Assembly: GCA_017521285.1 (NCBI GenBank)
Contig: JAFXDG010000053.1
Span: 1-52,599, forward strand
Direction of reading: 5' to 3'
DNA: 52,599 nucleotides
Source of the DNA: Bacteroidaceae bacterium
Lineage (GTDB): Bacteria; Bacteroidota; Bacteroidia; Bacteroidales; Bacteroidaceae
Part shown: piece after piece, positions 26,287-35,512 of the stretch
How the letters are laid out: every line of letters begins with the position of its first letter
Position numbering within the stretch: position 1 is the first letter of the stretch
The notes under the pieces: model-generated
Databases searched by the model: none
Seen by the model: only the letters and a program-made list of their open reading frames with translations
Told to the model about the DNA's origin: nothing
Position numbers and translations under genes: made by a program

Positions 26287-26318
26287 CTTGCTTTTCCTGT
26301 TATATTTTTGTATCTTTG
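26287..26318 (+). promoter_or_regulatory. Promoter of the HU-like gene
   Basis: CTTG at 26287-26290, 20 bp, then TATCTTTG at 26311-26318. Translation should start at ATG 26367, about 45 bp after the expected transcript start; the upstream in-frame codon at 26253 precedes the promoter and is rejected. Confidence 0.6.
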
Positions 26319-26366
26319 CAAGGTATTGCAAAACATTTATTCACTTACACATCAAAATCAGAGAAT

Positions 26367-26990
26367 ATGGCCAAGTACATCAAGCAAGAAATGGCGGACA
26401 TGAAAGGCGAAGGACAGACCAAAGCCTACTACCGGATGCAAATTATCCGTAACATCGGAATGGACGAATTCATCGAAATAATGACCCGACGGGGCGGCTT
26501 GACGCGCGGAACGGCCATATCAGCACTGACACATGCCATGGAAACTCTGGGCGAACTGATGGGAATGGGATACACGGTGAGCATCGACGGACTGGGCACC
26601 TTCAAGGCTACGCTGGGACTGCGACGTGACAAAGAGATGGACAGCATTGACGGCAACGAACCGAAACGCAACGCACAGAGCCTGTGTGTGAATGGCGTGA
26701 ATTTCAAGGCTGACAAAAGACTTGTCCGCCAAGTGAGCATACACTGCCAATTGGAACGTAGCCATGTGAGCCGCCTTCGCAAATCGCCCTACACACGCGA
26801 AGAACGGCTGGAACGCGCTTTGAACTTCATTGAAGAAAACGGTTTCATGCGTTTGTCCGACTATGTGAAACTGACGGGACTGTCGCGTTCGACTGCCTGC
26901 CGCGAACTGAAGGAGTTTCGCACCAACCCGGACAACGGTTTGACCACCAAAGGCAGAGGTCCAAGTTCGGTGTATATCAAGAAGAAATAA
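26367..26990 (+). CDS. HU-related DNA-binding protein with C-terminal winged-helix-like region
   Basis: The 207-aa protein has an HU/IHF-like N-terminal domain (MAKYIKQEM..., then GGLTRGTAISALTHAMETL and VSIDGLGTFKATLG), as in the HU-related family common in Bacteroidales. Beyond about residue 140 is an extra helix-turn-helix-type segment (LSDYVKLTGLSRSTACRELK). This suggests a sequence-recognising regulator, not a general nucleoid protein. It lies 26 bp before a DUF4886 hydrolase gene and near polysaccharide genes, which it may regulate; this is inference from position. Confidence 0.85.
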   Translation: MAKYIKQEMADMKGEGQTKAYYRMQIIRNIGMDEFIEIMTRRGGLTRGTAISALTHAMETLGELMGMGYTVSIDGLGTFKATLGLRRDKEMDSIDGNEPKRNAQSLCVNGVNFKADKRLVRQVSIHCQLERSHVSRLRKSPYTREERLERALNFIEENGFMRLSDYVKLTGLSRSTACRELKEFRTNPDNGLTTKGRGPSSVYIKKK

Positions 26991-27016
26991 CAGGAAGATT
27001 GAAGGGAGAGAGTGTC

Positions 27017-27955
27017 ATGGCAAGACTCATTCCAACCACATTGTCAGGAAAAATCCTCATCGTACTGTGTCTCGTATTGTACGGTTGTACGGACGAACGG
27101 TACGACGAGATTTCCCATGCCCCACTTGCCGATTATGCAAAGACACACATAGGGAACACTCAGCTCCCCATACAGCCCGATTCACTCAAGATACTGGCAA
27201 TAGGAAACAGCTTCACCGAGAACAGTGTGGCACTGCTGCCCCTCCTCCTGAAGGAACACAGCATAAAGAACATCACATTGGGAAAAATCTGCTACGGAGG
27301 CGCATCCCTGCAAGACCACGAAAGATTCTTCCGCAACAAAGCGCAAGCCTATCAGTTCCAAGTGAAACTTTCGGAAGAGGAGGGCTGGAACCCGAAATTG
27401 TCCGACACGTCGATAGAAGAAGCTGTCAGGTATTGTGAATGGGACATCATTGTCCTGCAACAGGCGTCTGCTGCATCCGGATTGCCCAAGCACTACCAAC
27501 CTTACCTGAACCGGCTGATTGAACACATTCTGTCAAAATCGACGAACCCCAATCTGACCATAGTGTGGCACATGACATGGCCCTATACCCCCAAATGTTC
27601 CACCAAAGCATTTCGCCCATACGAGTACAAAACCGCCGTCATGTACGAAGCCATTCGCGGCGCGACAGAAACAATACTGGAAGAAACAGGAATCAGGTAC
27701 TGCATCCCGTCAGGAACCAGCATCAACAGATTGAGGGAGCATCCCTTCTACAAAGACAGTACGGACTTCACCAGCGACGGCATTCATATTGACCATCCGA
27801 CAGGCCAATATGCCCTGGCTTGCACTTGGTTCCAGACAATCATCCAGCCCATCTACGGCACGGAACTGCATGAAAACACAGCCATGCCAGTCAGCATGGA
27901 GGAACAGACACTGATACACTCCATCGTCCGAAGCGCAGCAGCTGACAACCATTGA
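27017..27955 (+). CDS. DUF4886 SGNH-like lipoprotein
   Basis: The lipobox LYGC near residue 23 marks a surface lipoprotein. The DUF4886 fold is seen in ILAIGNSFTENSVALLP (block I with Ser), the QQASAASG segment and DGIHIDHPTGQYA (block V Asp/His). I chose ATG 27017 over an in-frame TTG at 26999 because a purine-rich AGGGAGAGAG lies just upstream. It is probably cotranscribed with the HU-like gene and is the second SGNH-type enzyme here, so ester removal from the surface polysaccharide is a reasonable but unproven role. Confidence 0.85.
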   Translation: MARLIPTTLSGKILIVLCLVLYGCTDERYDEISHAPLADYAKTHIGNTQLPIQPDSLKILAIGNSFTENSVALLPLLLKEHSIKNITLGKICYGGASLQDHERFFRNKAQAYQFQVKLSEEEGWNPKLSDTSIEEAVRYCEWDIIVLQQASAASGLPKHYQPYLNRLIEHILSKSTNPNLTIVWHMTWPYTPKCSTKAFRPYEYKTAVMYEAIRGATETILEETGIRYCIPSGTSINRLREHPFYKDSTDFTSDGIHIDHPTGQYALACTWFQTIIQPIYGTELHENTAMPVSMEEQTLIHSIVRSAAADNH

Positions 27956-27989
27956 CCGGAGCATCCGGCAATCTACCGGGTGGATAACA

Positions 27990-28748
27990 TTAAATCAGAC
28001 TTTTCCAAAGACCCTTGCAGGCATATATGGCATAGTAGTAAATGGCACGAAGATAGCCTGTCTTCTCGACATTCACATAGATATTCCACTGCCAAGTCAA
28101 CAGGGCAATCTTTTTTGAAGTGAGGGATTCACTTCTTACGCGATATAAGGCCGCAACAGTCCCTGTATTGCGGGCCATGTAGCCTTGCTTCAGAATGGAA
28201 AGCCACATGACATAATCTTCGTGGTGTATCTGTTTGAAGAAAACCTTTCCCACTTTGGCCGTATCGTACATGCCCGTCAGGTTTCCAATGACGTTTCCCT
28301 TAAGCATCGAGGCATAATTTGCACTGGCAGGAGCCTTGACAATACGCCCGGAACGGGTGCCGCACTCCTTTATCTTTTCGTAATCGGAAAAAACAATCGC
28401 AACGGAATCGTCAGAATCATTGAAAACCTTCAATTGCTCTTCCAATTTCATTGGCAACCACATGTCATCACTGTCCAAAAAGGCAATGAAACGGCCGTTG
28501 GCATGCTTTACGCCTTCGTTTCGTGGCGTTGTAGGCGACCCCGAGGCCTTATTGGTCTGCAACAGGTGGATTCTTGAGTCAGCGTGGCAAAATTCACGGA
28601 CATGAGAGACTGAATCATCGCTTGAGCAATCGTCAACGATAATCAATTCCCAATTCGTATAAGTTTGGGCAAGGACAGACTGAATAGCCTCTACCACAAA
28701 AGCGGCAGAGTTATACATCGGCATTATAATGGAAACCAAATCTTTCAT
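27990..28748 (-). CDS. Glycosyltransferase family 2
   Basis: The protein, about 252 aa, has a GT-A fold: VSIIMPMYNSAAFVVEAIQS, the nucleotide-binding WELIIVDDCSSDDS, and LDSDDMWLP (DxD-like). Such enzymes add sugars to the lipid-linked repeat unit at the inner membrane. It starts at 28748 (MKDLVSI). Its own promoter lies 126 bp upstream, so it forms a separate unit from the long operon behind it, from which it is separated by about 290 bp without genes. Confidence 0.92.
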   Translation of the reverse strand: MKDLVSIIMPMYNSAAFVVEAIQSVLAQTYTNWELIIVDDCSSDDSVSHVREFCHADSRIHLLQTNKASGSPTTPRNEGVKHANGRFIAFLDSDDMWLPMKLEEQLKVFNDSDDSVAIVFSDYEKIKECGTRSGRIVKAPASANYASMLKGNVIGNLTGMYDTAKVGKVFFKQIHHEDYVMWLSILKQGYMARNTGTVAALYRVRSESLTSKKIALLTWQWNIYVNVEKTGYLRAIYYYAIYACKGLWKSLI

Positions 28749-28873
28749 ACAATCACCCAACTTACTTTATTCCGATAAATTCAAATCCAAAAACGAGAAG
28801 CGAATGACTGTTTTCCCAATATATAAAATCCATATACGGCTATTCTTTATCTCTGTTACAATAAAATTGCGTG

Positions 28874-28881
28874 CAAAGATA
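28874..28881 (-). promoter_or_regulatory. -7 box of the separate glycosyltransferase gene
   Basis: Minus strand TATCTTTGC. No other gene or clear signal is visible between 28749 and 29049, which is AT-rich. Confidence 0.55.
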
Positions 28882-29049
28882 ACCAAAATAATTCAGAAAC
28901 GTACTATAGACAGCAAAGATAAAATAAAAACATTTTGCTCATCACTTCTTAAAAAACTTAAAAGATGTTGAGTTTCAAAAAAATGCATCTAATAAGTTTT
29001 TTTGAAGCAATGAACAAAAAAGTCCGGCAAAGTGAAGACGAATGCCTCC

Positions 29050-29760
29050 TTACCTGTTTTGATATTCGAACTTCAACAACGATATAGTCTTATCCAGCTC
29101 GACCTCCTGCGATGCTGTAAGAGGGGCATCGGTGCCTAAGACCTTTTTGCCCACGTAATACTTTTCAAAGATCTCATTCAAGTATCCGACAGAAAAGCGC
29201 TTGTCTGCAGCATACAGCTTCTCCTCATGCGCAAGAATCTGCGGAATAGAGAATTTCACTCCGATGATTTTAGCCGGAGTACCTACAACGACAGCATAAG
29301 GAGGTATATCCGAATTGACCAGCGACATGGCTCCCACAATAGCTCCACGCCCTAAATGTGCCCCCGACAGGAGGGTAACATTGGCTCCTATCCAGACATC
29401 TTCCTCAACAATGACATCTTTCTCAACATCATTGATATGGGAAGGCGCCAACAGAAACTGTGGAATACCTACGGTCGGAGTATGATTTCCAGTCACGACA
29501 AGCAGGTTCAGCGATGCCCCCGAATACTCCTTCAACACAAACTTTCCGGTACCGTTTATAATCTTATGATACCCCTGCAGGCGCGAATAAGGATGCAGAT
29601 ACACCTCAGCAGGATTGTTTATCAATGAAGGAAAACCGATGTACGCCCCCTTCCCCCTCAGCGCCAACCTGCTGAAGACCTTGATATGATAGTACAACAA
29701 GCGAATGTCATAATCAACCGTATCGAAGAGTTTATAAAAAAAAGACTTTATTTCAGCCAT
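29050..29760 (-). CDS. Hexapeptide-repeat (LbH) acyltransferase
   Basis: The 236-aa protein has a left-handed beta-helix: VIVEEDVWIGANVTLLSGAH, GRGAIVGAMSLVNSDIPPYA and VVVGTPAKIIGVKF, the last being the usual end of CatB/WbbJ-type acetyltransferases. It would add acetyl groups to a sugar of the repeat unit. It is the last gene of the long operon, overlapping the flippase gene by 13 bp. Confidence 0.9.
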   Translation of the reverse strand: MAEIKSFFYKLFDTVDYDIRLLYYHIKVFSRLALRGKGAYIGFPSLINNPAEVYLHPYSRLQGYHKIINGTGKFVLKEYSGASLNLLVVTGNHTPTVGIPQFLLAPSHINDVEKDVIVEEDVWIGANVTLLSGAHLGRGAIVGAMSLVNSDIPPYAVVVGTPAKIIGVKFSIPQILAHEEKLYAADKRFSVGYLNEIFEKYYVGKKVLGTDAPLTASQEVELDKTISLLKFEYQNR

Positions 29761-31088
29761 ATACCTTGAGCCTTTTGAGTGAGTAACTTATGAACCTGAG
29801 TGGTAAAGCAAGAGACATAGACGATATTTATCACAATCATGGAAGAGACCACTCCCAATGCTCCCCAATACCTGCCTATCAAAAAAGCCAGAGGAATATG
29901 CAGAAACAATCCGACCAGCGTGACATAAGTCTGCAACTTCACGGCTCCGACACCGTTTATCAATTCCACCTGCAACAAGTCCCATGAATGAATAGCCATA
30001 TACAATGCCACCAATACGGTCATCTCCCAAGGAATCTCCACCTTATCCCCAATCCAAATCTGATAGACAAACGGAGAAAAGACAACCAACAAGAAAAGCA
30101 GAACCACCGACATCAGATAAACCTTGCACATCCTTCTGTACACCCGATTCATCCAAGCAAAATCCTTTTTTACATAAGCATCTGTAAACGCCGGCCAAAG
30201 GGGAGACAGCAGAATGGAGTAGAGCATCATCGAGACACTCAAATAACGATATGCAATGTTATACGTAGTGACTTGGTCGGGGCCAGAAAGGTTGGAAATC
30301 AACAGATTTGTACATTGATACAGAATAAGCACCTGTATCTGAATCAAAAAGAATTTCGCACCCAACCCCCACAAGTCTCTGACATACTCCAATCTGATAG
30401 CCTTTACAGATGGAGCAACCTTCTTGTATCTTCCACTGTACAGGACAAACGAAGCCACCATGGAAACAAAGACAGGAGAAACCGACATTACCAAAGAAAG
30501 CAACAAGAGAGAAGAATTGCTGACATACGACAATATCCATATCAAGATGAGAGCAATGAAATTCCCTATCATCGGAAAAGAGGCAGAAAGCGAAACCTGT
30601 TGAAAGGCGGCCACAACCGAAGTCAGCACATTGACAATCATCTGGACCGAAAAACAAGCGACCAAAATGTGCAACACCTGTTTCAATTCGGGGTTGTAAG
30701 AAGAATCGACATTCAATATCATGGCCCAATCCACATACGGAATAACCAATTCCAACAACAGACACAACGGAAGGAACAGAACGACCATCACAAAGTAAGT
30801 CGTAGATACCAGCGAACGGGCACGCTCCCAATTGTCCAAGGCTATAGCCTCGGTCAGCTTATTCTTCAACCCCTGAGTAAAGCCGATGTCGAAAAAGGTA
30901 AGCCAAAAAAGGACAGAAGACAGAGTAAGCCAAATTCCATACAGCTCATCCGTCACAAACCCCAGCGTCAAAGGCACCAGCAACAACGATATAAGAATGC
31001 TGCATCCTTTTATCACCAACGAAAAAAGAGCATTCTTCTTAACCGCCAGAGAGCGCTGGTCACCTGTTCCATTCCCCCAAAATTTCAT
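29748..31088 (-). CDS. Wzx-type oligosaccharide flippase
   Basis: This 446-aa inner-membrane protein has about 12-14 hydrophobic helices (LVIKGCSILISLLLVPLTLGF at the start) and the general pattern of the polysaccharide transport (MATE/MOP) superfamily. It would move lipid-linked repeat units to the periplasmic face. It overlaps both neighbours (4 bp with the upstream glycosyltransferase, 13 bp with the acyltransferase), indicating translational coupling. Confidence 0.9.
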   Translation of the reverse strand: MKFWGNGTGDQRSLAVKKNALFSLVIKGCSILISLLLVPLTLGFVTDELYGIWLTLSSVLFWLTFFDIGFTQGLKNKLTEAIALDNWERARSLVSTTYFVMVVLFLPLCLLLELVIPYVDWAMILNVDSSYNPELKQVLHILVACFSVQMIVNVLTSVVAAFQQVSLSASFPMIGNFIALILIWILSYVSNSSLLLLSLVMSVSPVFVSMVASFVLYSGRYKKVAPSVKAIRLEYVRDLWGLGAKFFLIQIQVLILYQCTNLLISNLSGPDQVTTYNIAYRYLSVSMMLYSILLSPLWPAFTDAYVKKDFAWMNRVYRRMCKVYLMSVVLLFLLVVFSPFVYQIWIGDKVEIPWEMTVLVALYMAIHSWDLLQVELINGVGAVKLQTYVTLVGLFLHIPLAFLIGRYWGALGVVSSMIVINIVYVSCFTTQVHKLLTQKAQGIWLK

Positions 31089-31801
31089 AAAACCCTTTTA
31101 ACCAAATTCAACAATATATACAACCTGTATTTAATCTTAAAGAAGACTGAGGTACGACGGCCAATCCGGTCGATATTGGATACATTCTTACCATGCCGTC
31201 TGTATCTTACCAGTTTGTCATCAACGATCCGGTAGCGATAGTAAGCCATCGCCACCAATGTAATCCAATTATCGTGTGAACACATAGAATGTTCTTTCGG
31301 AAAAGGCAATGCCTTCTCCAACACCCTGCGCCGGAAAGCAATGCAACATCCCAAAAAACCAAACTTCAGGACTGTTCCCCAAAAAGAGCGGTTGGAACCC
31401 CGCAATTCAAAGAAGGAAGCACTCACTTCATTCCCTTCCGCATCGATGACAGAAGCATCTGAAAGGACAAAGTCACAAGTCTCCAACTCTTCCAAAGTAC
31501 GCTTGAGCTTATCGGGATGCCATTCATCGTCCTGATCTGTCAGAAAGATAAAATCGCCCTTGGCATAACCCAACACATGCTCATAGTTCGCCGTATAGCC
31601 ATGCCTACCCCGATTGTGCACAATCTTTATCTGAGGAGACTCAAAAGTCTCCAGAATCTTAACCGTAGCATCAGAAGAACCGTCATCTGACACAATAATT
31701 TCGTCTCCGGCTGATAATTGGGGCAGAATTGTCTCTATCTGCCTGCGTATGAATTTCTCTCCGTTATATGTAGCAATACAAACTGAAACCATAAGACTCA
31801 C
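31085..31801 (-). CDS. Glycosyltransferase family 2 (rhamnosyltransferase-like)
   Basis: The 238-aa GT-A protein shows VSVCIATYNGEKFIRRQI, DEIIVSDDGSSDAT and FLTDQDDEWHPDK (DxD-like), followed by a short C-terminal region with CSHDNWITL. This DQDD form is often annotated as rhamnosyltransferase-like, but sugar specificity cannot be read from sequence. It is 2 bp from the upstream glycosyltransferase gene. Confidence 0.9.
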   Translation of the reverse strand: MSLMVSVCIATYNGEKFIRRQIETILPQLSAGDEIIVSDDGSSDATVKILETFESPQIKIVHNRGRHGYTANYEHVLGYAKGDFIFLTDQDDEWHPDKLKRTLEELETCDFVLSDASVIDAEGNEVSASFFELRGSNRSFWGTVLKFGFLGCCIAFRRRVLEKALPFPKEHSMCSHDNWITLVAMAYYRYRIVDDKLVRYRRHGKNVSNIDRIGRRTSVFFKIKYRLYILLNLVKRVL

Positions 31802-31803
31802 AT

Positions 31804-33021
31804 TTAATTGTGGTACACTGCATCCCTACGCTTTGACAATGCAGAAAGGGAATACTTCTCCTCAAAAACACCGACAGCTGATTCTGCAATGGACTTGTGA
31901 AGTGCCTGGTCACTTATCAATCGGGATATTGATTCTGCATAATCTCTGGGATTATCAGCTATCAGACAAGAAACCGAATCTTCAAAATCAAGTCCCTCCA
32001 CTCCCACGCTTGTCGTCACAAAAGGAACATTCAATGCAGCAGCTTCAAGAATCTTCATGCGCATACCACTACCGGACAAAATGGGCACCAACATGATGGA
32101 ACCTGACAATACTTCTGGCAAATCCTCAACATATCCATCACATTTTATTTCCAGACCATTGATATTCTGATTGTATGATTTAGGCCAACCCGAGCCGACA
32201 ATGTGCATGGTTATAGGAGGAAACTTTTTCCATTCGACCAAAGGCAATACCCTCTTCATCAACCAATCTATCCCCTCTTGATTAGGGAAATGAGAATAGC
32301 TCCCAAGAAAAACCAGCGTCCGATTCCATGAAGTGTACTCTTTTTGCAAAGTTGAAACCGCTGCGGGAGAAACATAAATGGGAGACGTAACACCTGCCTT
32401 CTGCAATTCCATTTTATCAACATTCGTCAGTGTAATGACCTTGTCGCAATGATTCAAATTGGAGATTTCTTCATCCCGAAGCTTCCTGAACAAGAATTCC
32501 TCAGCCTCCGTCAATTGAAAATCGGCCAGCAACCTTTTGTTCCTTACGTAACGGATTTCGTGATGGACAAAAATCTTCTTTATCTTATGCGACAGACGGG
32601 GGACAAGAGCCAAAAACGGATAAAAATCAATTTGAAGATAATCCGCCGAAGCCTCTTTCACTATCCGTTCAACAAAAGAAACGAACTTCGCATCTACAGG
32701 AAATCCGTAAGGCTTCAATATCCGCTCTACCTGAAAAGCTTTCGAGCCTTTCCTGAAAGCCAAATTGAAACTTCTGACCACCTTATCCCACAAAAAGCTG
32801 AACGAAGTCAATTGCTCACAATAGCGATACGGTTTAAATTCGACCTCCGGCCATCTCCGCTGTAATTCTTGCATAGCATCCATCTGATTGTATCCATTTT
32901 CCGGAAATACAATCACAAACTTATGAACGTAACGCAAGGATTCTATCATATTATATTGCGCTTGCGCCCCACCTGAGTTCAGAGGATATGGCAGTAGTGA
33001 TGTCAGTATAACTATATTCAT
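31804..33021 (-). CDS. Glycosyltransferase, GT-B fold (family 4-like)
   Basis: The 405-aa protein opens with MNIVILTSLLPYPLNSGGAQ and carries the C-terminal GT4 region VFLGSYSHFPNQEGIDWL, DGYVEDLPEVLSGSIMLVP and LSGSGMRMKILEAAALNVP, including the conserved E of the EX7E-type motif. Such enzymes use nucleotide sugars to extend the repeat unit on the cytoplasmic face. It is a middle gene of the operon. Confidence 0.9.
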   Translation of the reverse strand: MNIVILTSLLPYPLNSGGAQAQYNMIESLRYVHKFVIVFPENGYNQMDAMQELQRRWPEVEFKPYRYCEQLTSFSFLWDKVVRSFNLAFRKGSKAFQVERILKPYGFPVDAKFVSFVERIVKEASADYLQIDFYPFLALVPRLSHKIKKIFVHHEIRYVRNKRLLADFQLTEAEEFLFRKLRDEEISNLNHCDKVITLTNVDKMELQKAGVTSPIYVSPAAVSTLQKEYTSWNRTLVFLGSYSHFPNQEGIDWLMKRVLPLVEWKKFPPITMHIVGSGWPKSYNQNINGLEIKCDGYVEDLPEVLSGSIMLVPILSGSGMRMKILEAAALNVPFVTTSVGVEGLDFEDSVSCLIADNPRDYAESISRLISDQALHKSIAESAVGVFEEKYSLSALSKRRDAVYHN

Positions 33022-33028
33022 AATAATC

Positions 33029-34339
33029 TTAAGTAAAAGGCACGTCCCAATGACACGAATAATTCAAATTCCTGGGCCGGGTTGCAATCTTCTTAGCAGG
33101 AACTCCCGCAACAACATCATATTCAGGAACATCGCGAGTAACAACGGCACCGCTACAAACGACAGCTCCCTTTCCAATTTTTACCCCCTGCAATATGGTG
33201 CATCCAACTCCAATCCACGCATAATCGTCTATGCTAATGGGAGCAAACACACCTGCAAAGGTCGGTGATTTATAATCATGCCCACCTGTCATGACATTCG
33301 TGCCGTGTGAGATGGAGACACTGTTACCAATTTCAATCCCTCCCCTTGCATCAAGCACACATCCGCGATTAACATGGGAATTTTCTCCTATCGCCAAATG
33401 GTTGGGACTCTGAATATATATTCTCTTCATCAGAAAACTTCCTTTTCCGATTTTAGCTTTCACAAGTCGTAAATAACCACGCCTGATTGTCCAAAAAGGA
33501 ATCAAGGGCAAGCAATCATTTACCATAAATTCCACAAAGAAAGCTCTTATCCATTTGTACAGACAAGAATTTATGAGAAAGAAAACGGTACAACTATAAA
33601 TGAAATACAATAATTTCAGCAAATCAAACTTCCCTTCCGATGTCACCAGATAACTATACCAGCGGCTCCGGTACGGATGATTGGACAAGCCCTCTTTCTG
33701 GTATGACTCCAAATAGACATTGACTTTCTTGAATCTGCACCCTGCACGATACATTCTATATATCATCTCCCAATCCAACGCATATCCCAACTTCTCCGAT
33801 TTTGACAGGTCAAACAAGAAACGACGCTGAACATCGGTCCGTACCAAAGAGGAACCATGCCGATATAAAGGGTAATACCGCATTTTGTCTGTATTATCCG
33901 AAGCTTCAATCTTCTGGCTTACCACATCTGACACTTCTATACTATTTGCATAAAGGACATCCACATCTTCATGATTCACTGCCATCATAGATTCCAAAGA
34001 ATTGGCTTCACTGAAAACGTCTCCTGAATTCAAAAAACAAATCCACTCCCCTGTCGCCTGTCCGATTCCTTTGTTCATGGCATCATAGACACCCTTATCA
34101 GGCGCAGAACACCAATAGGACAAACGATTCGCATATTCCTTAATAATATCAACTGTCCCATCTGTACTTCCTCCATCAATAATGATGTATTCTATATTCT
34201 TCCACGATTGTGCCCAAACGCTATCAATCGTCATTCGGAGAGAAGCGACATCATTATAAACGACTGTAATGACCGTCACCTTATCCCCCAAAAGGGGCCT
34301 CTTTATATCATCATTCATAATATGCTTTTCCATAACCAT
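33029..34339 (-). CDS. Fusion of family 2 glycosyltransferase and hexapeptide acetyltransferase
   Basis: The 436-aa protein has two enzymes in one chain. Residues about 20-230 are a GT2 domain (VTVITVVYNDVASLRMTIDS, YIIIDGGSTDGTVDII, LNSGDVF as the DxD-like site). After a hydrophobic stretch of about 15 residues (LYFIYSCTVFFLINS), residues about 290-436 form a hexapeptide beta-helix (NHLAIGENSHVNRGCVLDA, YAWIGVGCTILQGVKIG, VVAGVPAKKIATRP). It probably transfers a sugar and acetylates the product. Its ATG overlaps the stop of the polymerase gene as TAATG, so the start is well supported. Confidence 0.92.
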   Translation of the reverse strand: MVMEKHIMNDDIKRPLLGDKVTVITVVYNDVASLRMTIDSVWAQSWKNIEYIIIDGGSTDGTVDIIKEYANRLSYWCSAPDKGVYDAMNKGIGQATGEWICFLNSGDVFSEANSLESMMAVNHEDVDVLYANSIEVSDVVSQKIEASDNTDKMRYYPLYRHGSSLVRTDVQRRFLFDLSKSEKLGYALDWEMIYRMYRAGCRFKKVNVYLESYQKEGLSNHPYRSRWYSYLVTSEGKFDLLKLLYFIYSCTVFFLINSCLYKWIRAFFVEFMVNDCLPLIPFWTIRRGYLRLVKAKIGKGSFLMKRIYIQSPNHLAIGENSHVNRGCVLDARGGIEIGNSVSISHGTNVMTGGHDYKSPTFAGVFAPISIDDYAWIGVGCTILQGVKIGKGAVVCSGAVVTRDVPEYDVVAGVPAKKIATRPRNLNYSCHWDVPFT

Positions 34340-35502
34340 TACAACTTTACATCATCCTTATTCTTCTCATGAATATACAAACGCTCTTCATAAGACTCAG
34401 ATCCAAACATCACATTATCATACCTCAGAGTTACCAGATTTGTCATTCCCCATATTTTCAGCACACTATATGCACTCAAGAATAGAACAAACAAAACCAT
34501 ATTACTCTTAATTGAAAAGCATTTAAGCAAATCTATCCAAATAATCCAATAAAAGTAGGTAAACAAATTAGCCAATCGGCCGGCAACCACGAAAAATTCG
34601 CTGAAGAAGAAAAACATAAAGAAATAGGCCAGATAGGAATTTATAAAAACCGCATTCTCACGCCGGATAGAGACCAATTTGTCATAATAACAAAAAATCA
34701 GTATTCCTGTCAACAGCCTTTCCAGATAACCGATTGACAATCCTTTGCTGAGTTCACTCAATTTACCCTCAGTATATGCTTCTACCAAAAACTCATATTC
34801 TTCTCCCAAACTTCCCGCGATGGAGACTAAAATGGGGGTTATAAACTTGATTTGGGACAAGAAGATGATATTACCAATGAGGAAAATGGCAATAAAGACC
34901 CATCTTGGAGCCCGCTTGTGAAAAAAGAAATATAAGGGAAAATAAATGATGGCCGACAGATGAAACGTCAGCGCCAACGTACATAACAGGAAATACGGTA
35001 AAGGTTTACGCTCTACCAGATATTCAATGGCATTGACAAACAACAAGATGCTGATTGTGTTTCTCAACAGGTTGATTTGCATGACAAATCCCCCCATACA
35101 AATGAATAGCATTATCCCCAACGGTATATTCTCTACCCTCTGACGCAAAAAGCGGTACAACAAGAAACAATTGATGCACGTTGTCAAAAAAACGAGAAAT
35201 GAATAGTCGTCAAAAATCAGTTTGCTGATAATAAGCAAAACTGTAAATCCAATCTCAAAAGGAGACTCCTCTAATGAATAGACAAACTCCTGAAAGTTCC
35301 CAACATGAATGTCTTCGGTAAATACCGGATAATAAATGGTCCAGTCATCACCTACAAACCCTCTGAATCCGAAGAAAACGACATATACAAACACGCATAG
35401 GATACGTATATTCCTTTTCATATCATCAGTGACCGTAACATATACGCACGACAATATGGCATAAAAAAGCACCAATGCTATGTAAGGCAATGAATATATC
35501 AT
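34339..35502 (-). CDS. EpsG/Wzy-type polysaccharide polymerase
   Basis: This 387-aa inner-membrane protein has about ten hydrophobic helices and starts MIYSLPYIALVLFYAILSCV. The FGFRGFVGDDWTIYYP segment is the EpsG-family hallmark. Such proteins polymerise lipid-linked repeat units outside the inner membrane. It is 10 bp after the wzz-like gene and coupled by overlap to the fusion gene. Confidence 0.9.
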   Translation of the reverse strand: MIYSLPYIALVLFYAILSCVYVTVTDDMKRNIRILCVFVYVVFFGFRGFVGDDWTIYYPVFTEDIHVGNFQEFVYSLEESPFEIGFTVLLIISKLIFDDYSFLVFLTTCINCFLLYRFLRQRVENIPLGIMLFICMGGFVMQINLLRNTISILLFVNAIEYLVERKPLPYFLLCTLALTFHLSAIIYFPLYFFFHKRAPRWVFIAIFLIGNIIFLSQIKFITPILVSIAGSLGEEYEFLVEAYTEGKLSELSKGLSIGYLERLLTGILIFCYYDKLVSIRRENAVFINSYLAYFFMFFFFSEFFVVAGRLANLFTYFYWIIWIDLLKCFSIKSNMVLFVLFLSAYSVLKIWGMTNLVTLRYDNVMFGSESYEERLYIHEKNKDDVKL

Positions 35503-35512
35503 TCCATTCAGA

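Noticed and set aside
29988-31235. 415-codon open frame on the plus strand
   Set aside because: It is antisense to the Wzx flippase gene and is rich in Arg, Gln and His, as expected from reversed membrane-protein codons.
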